DNA of 53,901 nucleotides from an uncultured Rubrobacteraceae bacterium (lineage in GTDB: Bacteria; Actinomycetota; Rubrobacteria; Rubrobacterales; Rubrobacteraceae), in contig CADCVE010000005.1 in NCBI GenBank assembly GCA_902806065.1, positions 1 to 53,901 of the forward strand. The letters run 5' to 3'. The translations under genes were made by a program, and so were the position numbers. Position 1 is the first letter of the stretch, and every line of letters begins with the position of its first letter. The notes under the pieces are model-generated. The model was not told the origin of the DNA. It searched no databases and was given only the letters and a program-made list of their open reading frames with translations. This document shows, one piece after another, positions 8,516 to 15,339 of this stretch.

Positions 8516-8983
8516 ATGGCGAGAGCCAGAGAGAAGCAGCTATCCCAGGTGGTGAGTGAGCTTGGGCTGGATAAGCAAAACAGCGGGACGATAGGTCGCC
8601 TGCTCAACCACGGAGGCCTCGGGCAAGTCCAGGAGGGCTCCGACGGGCGCATGAGCATCCAGGTCCATATTCCCGAAGATGAGCTGACCTATTCGCCCTC
8701 GATCATCGTAATGCCCCATGCGGGCGAACTCGAGATCGAGTTCTTCAACGATGACACGAACACTCACTGCGCGATGGTGCCGAGCAATGGTGACTACCAA
8801 TGGATATGGTTGCCGAACTTTTCGACAGGCAAGGTCACCGTTACCCTCGACGGCCCGGGCTATTACTGGTATGGCTCCAATGTAGGCAACGATGAGGGCC
8901 GGGGCCTGACGGGGGCGATCGTCGTGATGGGGGACGTTCCCGAGGAGGCCAAACTCGACCGCCCGCCCCAGCCACGGCCATAG
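8516..8983 (+). CDS. MSMEG_3727-type PQQ-associated protein, cupredoxin-like fold
   Basis: A 155-residue protein resembling the actinobacterial family found beside PQQ-dependent dehydrogenases. ATG 8516 has AAAGGAGG at 8501-8508. The C-terminal half reads as a cupredoxin barrel: beta strands, then a YYWYGSNVGNDEGRGLTG loop (residues 116-133) that lines up with the copper loop of blue copper proteins. However, the positions equivalent to the copper Cys, His and Met are Gly120, Asn125 and Leu131, while an upstream His84 is kept. It therefore probably does not bind type 1 copper. No signal peptide is visible. The gene ends 13 bases before the dehydrogenase, which suggests they act together. Confidence 0.78.
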   Translation: MARAREKQLSQVVSELGLDKQNSGTIGRLLNHGGLGQVQEGSDGRMSIQVHIPEDELTYSPSIIVMPHAGELEIEFFNDDTNTHCAMVPSNGDYQWIWLPNFSTGKVTVTLDGPGYYWYGSNVGNDEGRGLTGAIVVMGDVPEEAKLDRPPQPRP

Positions 8984-8996
8984 ATAGGAGAATCAG

Positions 8997-10694
8997 TTGA
9001 CGCAGGAATATATAGACGCACCGCCTCCCGTCAATCTCGGGAATTTGAGTACCGAGGTCGGGAACGCGCCGCCGGTGGCCAGGGATGTCACGCACGAGCG
9101 CATCCTCAATGCCCGCGAGGCGGAACCGCATAACTGGATCACCTACTACGGCGCCTACGACGGGCAGCGGTACAGCCTGCTGGATCAGATCAACACGGAG
9201 AACGTGAAGCGCCTCGCTCCCGCGTGGGTGTTCCAGGCCGGCTCGCAGGGCCTTCACGCGGGTCCCTCGACGTACGCGTTCGAGGCCGCCCCGCTCATCG
9301 TGGACGGCGTCATGTTCGCCTCGGGCTGGGATGGCTTTGTCTGGGCCATCGACGCCAAGACGGGGCGGCTACTGTGGCAATACAAGCACGCGATCCCGTT
9401 CGATGTTTCGCTGTGCTGCGGCAACGTGAACCGCGGGGTCGCCGTGGCCGAGGGGAAGGTCTTCGTCGCCACCCTGAACGCCCATGTGATCGCGCTCGAC
9501 GCCGAAAGCGGCGATAAGATCTGGGACACCGTACACGGTGACGTGCGGGCCGGTGAGAGCGCCACGGTCGCTCCCCTCGTCGTGAAGGACAAGGTCATCG
9601 TAGGAAGCTCCGGCGGGGAGTTCGGGTCGCGTGGCCACCTCGACGCCTACGACATCGAGACCGGAGAGCGCGTCTGGCGCCGCTACATGGTGCCGAAGCC
9701 CGGCGAGCCGGGGTCGGAGACCTGGCCGGACGACGGCGAGGCCTGGCAGCGGGGCGGTGGGAACTGCTGGGTCACGGGAACGTACGATCCGGAGCTGAAC
9801 CTCCTGTACTGGGGGACCGGCAACCCGGCGCCCGACTTCGACGGAGAAGTTCGCGAGGGCGACAACCTCTTCACCGACAGCGTCGTCGCCGTGGACCTCG
9901 ACAGCGGCGAGATACAGTGGCACTATCAGTTCACCCCGCACGACCTGTGGGACTACGACAGCAATATGGAGAGCATCCTCTTCGAGCAGGACGGCCGGAA
10001 GCTGCTGGCGCACTTCGACAAGAACGGGTACTTCTTCGTCCTGGATCGCACGAACGGTGAACTGGTCCGGGTAACACCCTTCGTCGACCGTATCACCTGG
10101 GGCGAGATCGACGCCGAAGGCAACGTAACACCCAGGATATACCCCGAGAAAGAGGGGGAAGAGGTCCACTTTTACCCGGGACCGGCCGGGGCCAAGGAAT
10201 GGACACACGCTGCATACAGCCAGAGGACGGAGCTCTTCTACTGCCCGGTGCAGAATACCGGTGCGACGATCGCGCGGCGGCGCAGGGAGTTCAAGGAGGG
10301 CATGCCTTACTGGGGAGCGCATGTCATCGTGGACACCGAGGGCATGAGTGGGGCCGTGACCGCCTACAGTGCGTCCACGAGCGAGGAGGTCTGGAGGTGG
10401 GAAACCAACGGCCTTCCGGTGTGTGCCTCGGTGCTCGCCACGGCCGGCGACCTCGTGTTCGTAGGCTTACCCTCGGGTGAGCTCACCGCACTAGATGCGC
10501 GCACCGGGGAGCACTTGTGGGAGTTCCAGTGCGGAAGCGGCCACCACAGCAGCCCAACGACCTACAGCATTGACGGAAGGCAGTACATAGCCGTGCCGGT
10601 CGGCTGGGGCGCTTGGACCGAAGGGTTCCTACCCGGGCTGATGGGGGGGGCCCACGGATCCAGTATCTTCGTGTTCGCGCTGCCGGAGGAATAA
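8997..10694 (+). CDS. PQQ-dependent alcohol/methanol-type dehydrogenase
   Basis: A 565-residue quinoprotein of the eight-bladed propeller family, oxidising alcohols with PQQ and a metal. Start TTG 8997 with TAGGAG upstream. Landmarks: vicinal disulfide Cys140-Cys141, metal ligands Glu208 (GGEFG) and Asn276 (GTGNP), and WDYD at 318-321, where Asp319 is the catalytic base. Asp321, two residues on, matches the extra Asp that marks lanthanide-dependent (XoxF-type) enzymes; calcium enzymes usually have Ala or Ser there. Tryptophan-docking repeats occur along the protein. Oddly, it begins directly with MTQEYIDAPP and has no signal peptide, although PQQ enzymes normally work outside the cytoplasmic membrane. 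No cytochrome c domain is fused. Confidence 0.92.
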   Translation: MTQEYIDAPPPVNLGNLSTEVGNAPPVARDVTHERILNAREAEPHNWITYYGAYDGQRYSLLDQINTENVKRLAPAWVFQAGSQGLHAGPSTYAFEAAPLIVDGVMFASGWDGFVWAIDAKTGRLLWQYKHAIPFDVSLCCGNVNRGVAVAEGKVFVATLNAHVIALDAESGDKIWDTVHGDVRAGESATVAPLVVKDKVIVGSSGGEFGSRGHLDAYDIETGERVWRRYMVPKPGEPGSETWPDDGEAWQRGGGNCWVTGTYDPELNLLYWGTGNPAPDFDGEVREGDNLFTDSVVAVDLDSGEIQWHYQFTPHDLWDYDSNMESILFEQDGRKLLAHFDKNGYFFVLDRTNGELVRVTPFVDRITWGEIDAEGNVTPRIYPEKEGEEVHFYPGPAGAKEWTHAAYSQRTELFYCPVQNTGATIARRRREFKEGMPYWGAHVIVDTEGMSGAVTAYSASTSEEVWRWETNGLPVCASVLATAGDLVFVGLPSGELTALDARTGEHLWEFQCGSGHHSSPTTYSIDGRQYIAVPVGWGAWTEGFLPGLMGGAHGSSIFVFALPEE

Positions 10695-10711
10695 GCACCG
10701 TTGTCTTCTAC

Positions 10712-10745
10712 ACTGGGTGGCATAGTACCTTCTACGCCACCCAGT
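10712..10745 (+). terminator. Hairpin after the PQQ dehydrogenase gene
   Basis: ACTGGGTGGC pairs perfectly with GCCACCCAGT across a 14-base loop, 18 bases after the dehydrogenase stop. There is no T-run (AAAGG follows), so it may be an RNA-stabilising or weak terminator stem rather than a classic intrinsic terminator. Confidence 0.4.
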
Positions 10746-10889
10746 ACAAAGGAAGAACTTCTCCGGTGCGGAGTGGCCCCTGAGCCATAGTTGCCTGATA
10801 TAACTGGGGACGGTGGAGGTGAGCGGGCAGGGTCGGTTAGGACACGATGAGCCTGCACAACAAAGTCTATACGAAAGGAGGTAATAGCC

Positions 10890-10985
10890 ATGGAACTCCA
10901 AAAATGGGAGACCCCCGAGTTCGAGGAAATCGGGACCAGCGCTGAGGTTACTGCGTATGCTGGTATCTGGCCGGATTCGGAATAG
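10890..10985 (+). CDS. pqqA: PqqA, precursor peptide of pyrroloquinoline quinone
   Basis: A 31-residue peptide, too short for most gene callers. It carries the diagnostic Glu-x3-Tyr pair (Glu19 and Tyr23 in EVTAY), whose side chains are cross-linked by PqqE and become PQQ. ATG 10890 has a perfect GGAGGT site 7 bases upstream. A strong hairpin follows the stop, and pqqB to pqqE lie downstream in order, so the identification does not rest on the peptide alone. It lacks the usual MxW start of proteobacterial PqqA but keeps a Trp at position 6. Confidence 0.93.
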   Translation: MELQKWETPEFEEIGTSAEVTAYAGIWPDSE

Positions 10986-10993
10986 GCGTACAG

Positions 10994-11019
10994 GGCGCCG
11001 GGCTGAATGGTCCGGCGCC
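10994..11019 (+). terminator. Attenuator-type hairpin between pqqA and pqqB
   Basis: GGCGCCGG and CCGGCGCC form a perfect 8-base-pair stem around a 10-base loop, followed by TTCTTGTT. Just 8 bases after the pqqA stop, it fits partial termination giving more pqqA message than message for the processing enzymes. Confidence 0.7.
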
Positions 11020-11100
11020 TTCTTGTTCGCCTATTCCCATCTTGCCGTGGAATGACCCCGGCTAGAGAAAATGACTGAGGTAAATGGATGGAGGATGGGT

Positions 11101-11994
11101 GTGTGGGTGCGGGTGCTCGGAGCGGCGGCGGGAGGAGGATTTCCGCAGTGGAATTGCAGCTGCCCTCAGTGTGGGGCCGCACGCGACGGCTCGCGTCCCT
11201 GCCGTTCTCGCACCCAGTCGTCGGTCGCGGTAAGCGCCGACTACCGGCGGTGGTTCCTGCTCAACGCTTCACCAGACATTCGTGCCCAGATCGAGTCCTT
11301 CCCGGCCCTGCACCCACGCGGGATCAGGGATTCTCCGCTGCAGGCCGTGCTGCTCACCGACGCTGAGCTAGATCATACCCTCGGTCTACTGTTGCTACGG
11401 GAGGCTGGTGACCTCGAGGTACATGCCACTGCGGCAGCTCACGAGACACTCTCCACGGGCACTTCACTGCTCCAGACGCTTGGCGCCTACGCCCACGTTG
11501 AGTGGCGGCCGGTTTCTACAGGAGTAGAGGTATCGCTAGCGGATGATTTGTCCTACCGGGCCTTCCCCGTTCCCACGAATAAGCGGGCGCGGTTCGGGAC
11601 CGGAGAGGGGGAAGAGAGCGTGGTGGGGTACCGAATTACCGACGAACGTACCGGTCGGACTCTAGTGTACATACCGGGTGCACAGGAGTTGACGGCGTCG
11701 GTAATTGCCCATTTGGAAGACTGTACATGCTTGCTCTTTGACGGGACCTGCTGGCAGGACGACGAGTTGATCCAGCTCGGCATCGCCGGTAAGACCTCGC
11801 GCGATATGGGGCACCTACCGATCAGTGGTGCAGATGGCAGCCTGGAGCAGCTAGCTCCGCTTCCCATCGAGCGCAAGATCTATATCCACATCAACAATAC
11901 CAACCCCATCCTGCTCGAGGACGCGCCCGAGCGGCGCCTCGTCGAGGAGCACGGATTGGAAGTGGCCGCGGATGGCCTAGAACTGGAGATCTGA
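11101..11994 (+). CDS. pqqB: PqqB, PQQ biosynthesis hydroxylase (metallo-beta-lactamase fold)
   Basis: PqqB oxygenates the cross-linked Glu-Tyr intermediate in PQQ synthesis. The protein opens with the family signature [23 protein letters not shown] and keeps the later metal-site patterns ([29 protein letters not shown]). I chose GTG 11101 because GGAGG sits 6 bases upstream and the homologous N-termini begin here; in-frame ATG codons at 11071 and 11095 are alternatives. The next gene, pqqC, starts 2 bases after the stop. Confidence 0.92.
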   Translation: MWVRVLGAAAGGGFPQWNCSCPQCGAARDGSRPCRSRTQSSVAVSADYRRWFLLNASPDIRAQIESFPALHPRGIRDSPLQAVLLTDAELDHTLGLLLLREAGDLEVHATAAAHETLSTGTSLLQTLGAYAHVEWRPVSTGVEVSLADDLSYRAFPVPTNKRARFGTGEGEESVVGYRITDERTGRTLVYIPGAQELTASVIAHLEDCTCLLFDGTCWQDDELIQLGIAGKTSRDMGHLPISGADGSLEQLAPLPIERKIYIHINNTNPILLEDAPERRLVEEHGLEVAADGLELEI

Positions 11995-11996
11995 AG

Positions 11997-12704
11997 TTGG
12001 TGGTATCCGAAACCGAGAGCTTTATCGAAGCCCTGCGCGCTCAGTCGCAACGCTACCACAGCCGGCATCCGTTCCATGCGATCATGAACGAGGGAGGCCT
12101 GAGCCGCCAGCAGATCCAGGGCTGGGTGGCGAACCGCTTCTACTATCAGGAGAATATTCCACGCAAGGACGCCGCCATCCTCGCCAACTGCCCCGACCGT
12201 GAGGTACGCCGACGCTGGATCCGGCGCATCCACGACCATGATGGCACAGCGGACGAGGAGGGAGGTATCGAGGCCTGGCTGCGCCTGGGCGAGGCTGCGG
12301 GATTGACGCGGGAGGAGATGTGGGACGAGCGGCACGTCGTGCCAGGGGTGCGGTTCGCCGTTGATGCCTACGTAACCTTCGCCCGCACCCGCCCGTGGGT
12401 CGAGGCGGTGGCCTCCTCGCTGACCGAGCTATTTGCGCCAGATCTGATGGCAGAGCGCCTGGCCGCGTTCGAGCGCTTCTACACCTGGATCGACCCCGCC
12501 GGGCTGGCCTATTTCCGCGCCCGGCTTACGCAGGCCCCGCGCGACTCGGAGCACGCTCTGGAGGTGGTGATGGAACACTGCCGGACACCGGATGAGCAGG
12601 CGCGGGCCGTGGCGTCGCTATCTTTCAAGAACGATGTGCTGTGGAGCATGATGGATTCTATCGACAGGGCCTATCCGGGCAGCAATCGACAGGGGAACAA
12701 TTGA
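11997..12704 (+). CDS. pqqC: PqqC, pyrroloquinoline-quinone synthase
   Basis: A 235-residue helical, heme-oxygenase-fold enzyme that performs the final eight-electron oxidation and ring closure to PQQ without a metal or cofactor. Conserved features are [13 protein letters not shown], the [17 protein letters not shown] stretch and the IHDHDG segment. Length is close to known PqqC proteins. Start TTG 11997 directly follows pqqB. A 127-base gap with no gene separates it from pqqD. Confidence 0.95.
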   Translation: MVVSETESFIEALRAQSQRYHSRHPFHAIMNEGGLSRQQIQGWVANRFYYQENIPRKDAAILANCPDREVRRRWIRRIHDHDGTADEEGGIEAWLRLGEAAGLTREEMWDERHVVPGVRFAVDAYVTFARTRPWVEAVASSLTELFAPDLMAERLAAFERFYTWIDPAGLAYFRARLTQAPRDSEHALEVVMEHCRTPDEQARAVASLSFKNDVLWSMMDSIDRAYPGSNRQGNN

Positions 12705-12831
12705 TTGCATCTACTGGACCATCGTATACTGGGCATTGGATTTGCCGCTCGACTTCAGATTGTGTTCAGCTAGATATCGAGCGTTCATCACACCTGGCGT
12801 CCGTGGTGCGCGCAATGGCACAGGGGGTGAC

Positions 12832-13113
12832 ATGAGCGTTGCGGTACTAGCTACGAATCGACCTCGTCTGGCGCGACAAGTCAGACTGCAGTGGGACCCT
12901 GTGCGGGAACAGCAAGTACTGCTAGCACCGGAGGGAGTGTTGGTCCTGAATCAAACAGGCGCAACCATCCTGGGTCTGTGCGATGGGGAGCGGACGGTCG
13001 TCGAGATCGTGGAGGAGTTGCGCGGACAGTATAACCGCGTGGCCGGTGACGAGGTGCGGGATTTCCTAACGCGGCTCGTTGCCAAGCGATTGGTGGAGCT
13101 TGGTGATGAATAA
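12832..13113 (+). CDS. pqqD: PqqD, PqqA-binding chaperone
   Basis: A 93-residue PqqD-fold protein that binds the PqqA peptide and presents it to the radical SAM enzyme PqqE. Typical features are RPRLARQVRLQWDP, then VLNQTGATILGLCDG and a C-terminal helix. ATG 12832 follows AGGGGGTG. It overlaps the start of pqqE by 8 bases, consistent with translational coupling of these partners. Confidence 0.93.
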   Translation: MSVAVLATNRPRLARQVRLQWDPVREQQVLLAPEGVLVLNQTGATILGLCDGERTVVEIVEELRGQYNRVAGDEVRDFLTRLVAKRLVELGDE

Positions 13114-14245
13114 CAGGCCGTACGGTATGCTGGCCGAGCTCACCTATGACTGCCCGCTCCACTGCCCGTACTGCTCCAACCCGCTCAACCTCGCGGACTA
13201 CCGTGAGGAGCTGACTACGGTCGAGTGGCAACGGGTGATGACCGAGGCACGGGCCCTCGGCGTCCTGCAGCTTCACCTCTCAGGCGGTGAGCCGCTCCAG
13301 CGCCGCGACCTTGAAGAGCTTGTGGCTAGCGCCCGTGATCTGGGTCTGTATACTAACCTCATTACGAGCGCCCTGGCCCTGACGTCCCGGCGGGCGGAGA
13401 GGCTGAAGGCCGCTGGTCTCGACCACGTACAGATTAGCATCCAGGCTGACGAGCAGTCCCTCTCTGACCGTATAGCTGGCACTCCTTCCTATGAGCGCAA
13501 GATCGCGGCGGCTCGTATGGTCAAGGAGCTGGATTGGCCGCTTACTTTGAATGTGGTCATACACCGCCACAACATCGACAGGATCGGCCGCATGCTTGAT
13601 CTAGCCGAGGAGTTGGGGGCTGATCGGATCGAGCTGGCCAATACCCAGTACTATGGCTGGGCCTGGCGCAACCGTGCGGCCCTACTGCCCAGCAGGGCTC
13701 AACTCGATGGGGCCGAGGCGGTAGTACGCGCTGCACGCCAGCGCCTGGAGGGGAAGATGGAGATCATCTATGTTATCCCCGATTACTACAGCAAGTACCC
13801 CAAACCCTGTATGGGCGGCTGGGGCCAGAAGCAGCTAACGGTGACCCCCACCGGGGGTGTCCTACCCTGCCCCGCGGCGCACACCCTCAATCTTCCCCGA
13901 GCCACTGTGCGTGAGCACTCGCTAGCGTGGATCTGGGAGGAGTCGCCTGTCTTCCAGCGCTTCCGGGGAACAGACTGGATGCCGGACCCTTGCCGGAGCT
14001 GTGATCGCCGCGAGGTCGATTTCGGCGGCTGCCGCTGTCAGGCGTTTCAGCTCACCGGCGATGCTGCACGCACCGATCCGGTCTGCCACCTCTCACCCGA
14101 CCATCAGCTTGTGGCCGAGGCGGTACAGGCTGCCAACGAGGGCGTAGAGAGGGGCGAAGCAGTTCTCATCCCCCGTGCCCCTACCAGGAACAGCAACTAC
14201 TACTCACCGACCAGCGGCTTAGAGTCTGAAAGGAGTATGCCGTGA
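13106..14245 (+). CDS. pqqE: PqqE, radical SAM PqqA cross-linking enzyme
   Basis: A 379-residue radical SAM protein that joins Glu and Tyr of PqqA. The SAM-cluster motif is Cys16-x3-Cys20-x2-Cys23 (CPLHCPYC), followed by the GGEP motif. A C-terminal SPASM domain has the expected cysteines (PCMGGWGQ, VLPCPAA, CRSCDRR, GGCRCQAF, and a late Cys) for auxiliary Fe-S clusters. ATG 13106 has GGTGGAG upstream and overlaps pqqD; the pqqE stop overlaps the next start (GTGA). Confidence 0.96.
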   Translation: MNNRPYGMLAELTYDCPLHCPYCSNPLNLADYREELTTVEWQRVMTEARALGVLQLHLSGGEPLQRRDLEELVASARDLGLYTNLITSALALTSRRAERLKAAGLDHVQISIQADEQSLSDRIAGTPSYERKIAAARMVKELDWPLTLNVVIHRHNIDRIGRMLDLAEELGADRIELANTQYYGWAWRNRAALLPSRAQLDGAEAVVRAARQRLEGKMEIIYVIPDYYSKYPKPCMGGWGQKQLTVTPTGGVLPCPAAHTLNLPRATVREHSLAWIWEESPVFQRFRGTDWMPDPCRSCDRREVDFGGCRCQAFQLTGDAARTDPVCHLSPDHQLVAEAVQAANEGVERGEAVLIPRAPTRNSNYYSPTSGLESERSMP

Positions 14246-14781
14246 CCTTGGTATCGCTTCTCATCCTCGGTCTTGTCCTCAGCCTGGATAATGCCCGGTT
14301 GGCAATTGCGCTCGGGCCTTTAGTGTCCAGCTGGCGCCGCGCACTCCGCATTGCAGTGGTGTTCGGGGTGTGGGATGGCGTCTCGCCCCTGGTAGGGCTG
14401 CTGATCGGGCGCTACTTCGGGGACGAGATCGGTGAAACGGCGGACCTTGTGGGACCGATCGTCCTGCTTGTGCTTGGCCTGTACCTCGTCGTTCGGAGCC
14501 TGCAGACCGAAGCACCGGAGGAGCTGGACGAGCGTTGGATGCTCCTCGGCATTCCTCTATCTCTAAGCCTGGACAACCTGCTCGCGGGCACCGGCTTGGG
14601 GATGCTCGGCTTCCCCCCCGTGTTCTCGGCAGTGGTCTTTGGTGTCATGACGGCCCTAACTACATTCATTGCCCTGCAACTTGGGGGAGTCGTCGCCCGC
14701 TTCATACCCATCCGCCCCGATCTTCTCAGTGGTGCGGGACTCGCGATCACGGCGGCGGTCGTGCTGGTACTGGGGTACTAA
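14242..14781 (+). CDS. MntP-like metal efflux membrane protein, coupled to pqqE
   Basis: A 179-residue, six-helix membrane protein related to the manganese exporter MntP. Two internal repeats each carry the hallmark Asp-Asn pair (LSLDNARLA near the N-terminus, LSLDNLLAG in the second half). GTG 14242 overlaps the pqqE stop by 4 bases, so the two are translated together. Why a metal pump sits in a PQQ operon is not known; candidates are Mn, lanthanide or calcium handling, or export of PQQ itself. The family call is good, the substrate open. Confidence 0.8.
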   Translation: MTLVSLLILGLVLSLDNARLAIALGPLVSSWRRALRIAVVFGVWDGVSPLVGLLIGRYFGDEIGETADLVGPIVLLVLGLYLVVRSLQTEAPEELDERWMLLGIPLSLSLDNLLAGTGLGMLGFPPVFSAVVFGVMTALTTFIALQLGGVVARFIPIRPDLLSGAGLAITAAVVLVLGY

Positions 14782-14816
14782 GCGCCAGCTGAGATCGGGA
14801 AGAAAGCGTGATCTCA

Positions 14817-14935
14817 GAGCCTGTTTTGTAAGCTGCAGACTTGCCTCACCAGCGAGACGCTCATTACCACCTTGATGAGCGTCTCGCTGGTCTGCACCTT
14901 TCGCTCGTAGTCTCTGCCCGGGCGCCGATCCCTAC
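14817..14935 (-). mobile_element. C-terminal remnant of an IS5-type transposase
   Basis: The minus strand encodes RDYERKVQTSETLIKVV, matching the C-terminal DYER-x-x-x-TSE region of IS5-family transposases. It begins with AGAGCCTGT, the same terminal bases as the remnant at 17182, which fits an element end. No catalytic part remains. Confidence 0.7.
14848..14891. repeat. 17-base perfect inverted repeat inside the IS5 remnant
   Basis: ACCAGCGAGACGCTCAT at 14848-14864 pairs perfectly with 14875-14891 across a 10-base loop. It lies just downstream of the MntP-like gene and could act as a transcript-ending or stabilising stem for the pqq operon. Confidence 0.85.
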
Positions 14936-15165
14936 GCAACTATTCTAACGTCCGCTCAGTTACCAATTACATGCACGCGTAATGACTCCTTGCCTACCGT
15001 TGCTATCGGCGGGCTGCTCGGGCTGGTTGAGAAGCTCAGAGCGGCCCGAGATTCGGAGCAGGAGGAGGGAGCGGCATGTCCATACTGTTACTGAATGATA
15101 TTCTATAGTGAATGTTATCTTACTGACTATATGACATGACCACGCACGGAGAGGGTGAACGGGCA
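14936..15165. other. Non-coding stretch between IS remnant and NamZ fragment
   Basis: About 230 bases with lower GC and no recognisable gene. It probably contains the join at which the upstream part of the namZ gene was lost. Confidence 0.4.
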
Positions 15166-15336
15166 ATGAGGACAAGAAACCGTCTGCATTACCTGATCGG
15201 ACTCACCGGCTCGGACTACTTCCGCACGGCGGTAGAGGCTAACGGAAGCCTGGAGGAAATAATCACCGGCTGGCAGGACGAGATAGCCCGCTTCTGGGCC
15301 ATCGGGAGCCACTATCTCATCTATCGGGGGCTTTGA
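15166..15336 (+). pseudogene. C-terminal fragment of a NamZ (DUF1343) exo-N-acetylmuramidase
   Basis: The 56 residues match the C-terminal end of NamZ proteins: LTGSDYFRTAVE, then SLEEIITGWQDEIARF, and a Tyr-Leu-Ile-Tyr ending. The rest, over 300 residues including the catalytic domain, is missing; the sequence upstream is non-coding and then an IS5 remnant. In other bacteria namZ sits with peptidoglycan-recycling genes including a beta-lactamase-fold enzyme, which matches the intact gene 3 bases downstream. Confidence 0.75.
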
Positions 15337-15339
15337 GCC

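Noticed and set aside
9369-10322. 317-residue minus-strand frame opposite the PQQ dehydrogenase
   Set aside because: Antisense shadow; the plus-strand gene has all the active-site motifs.
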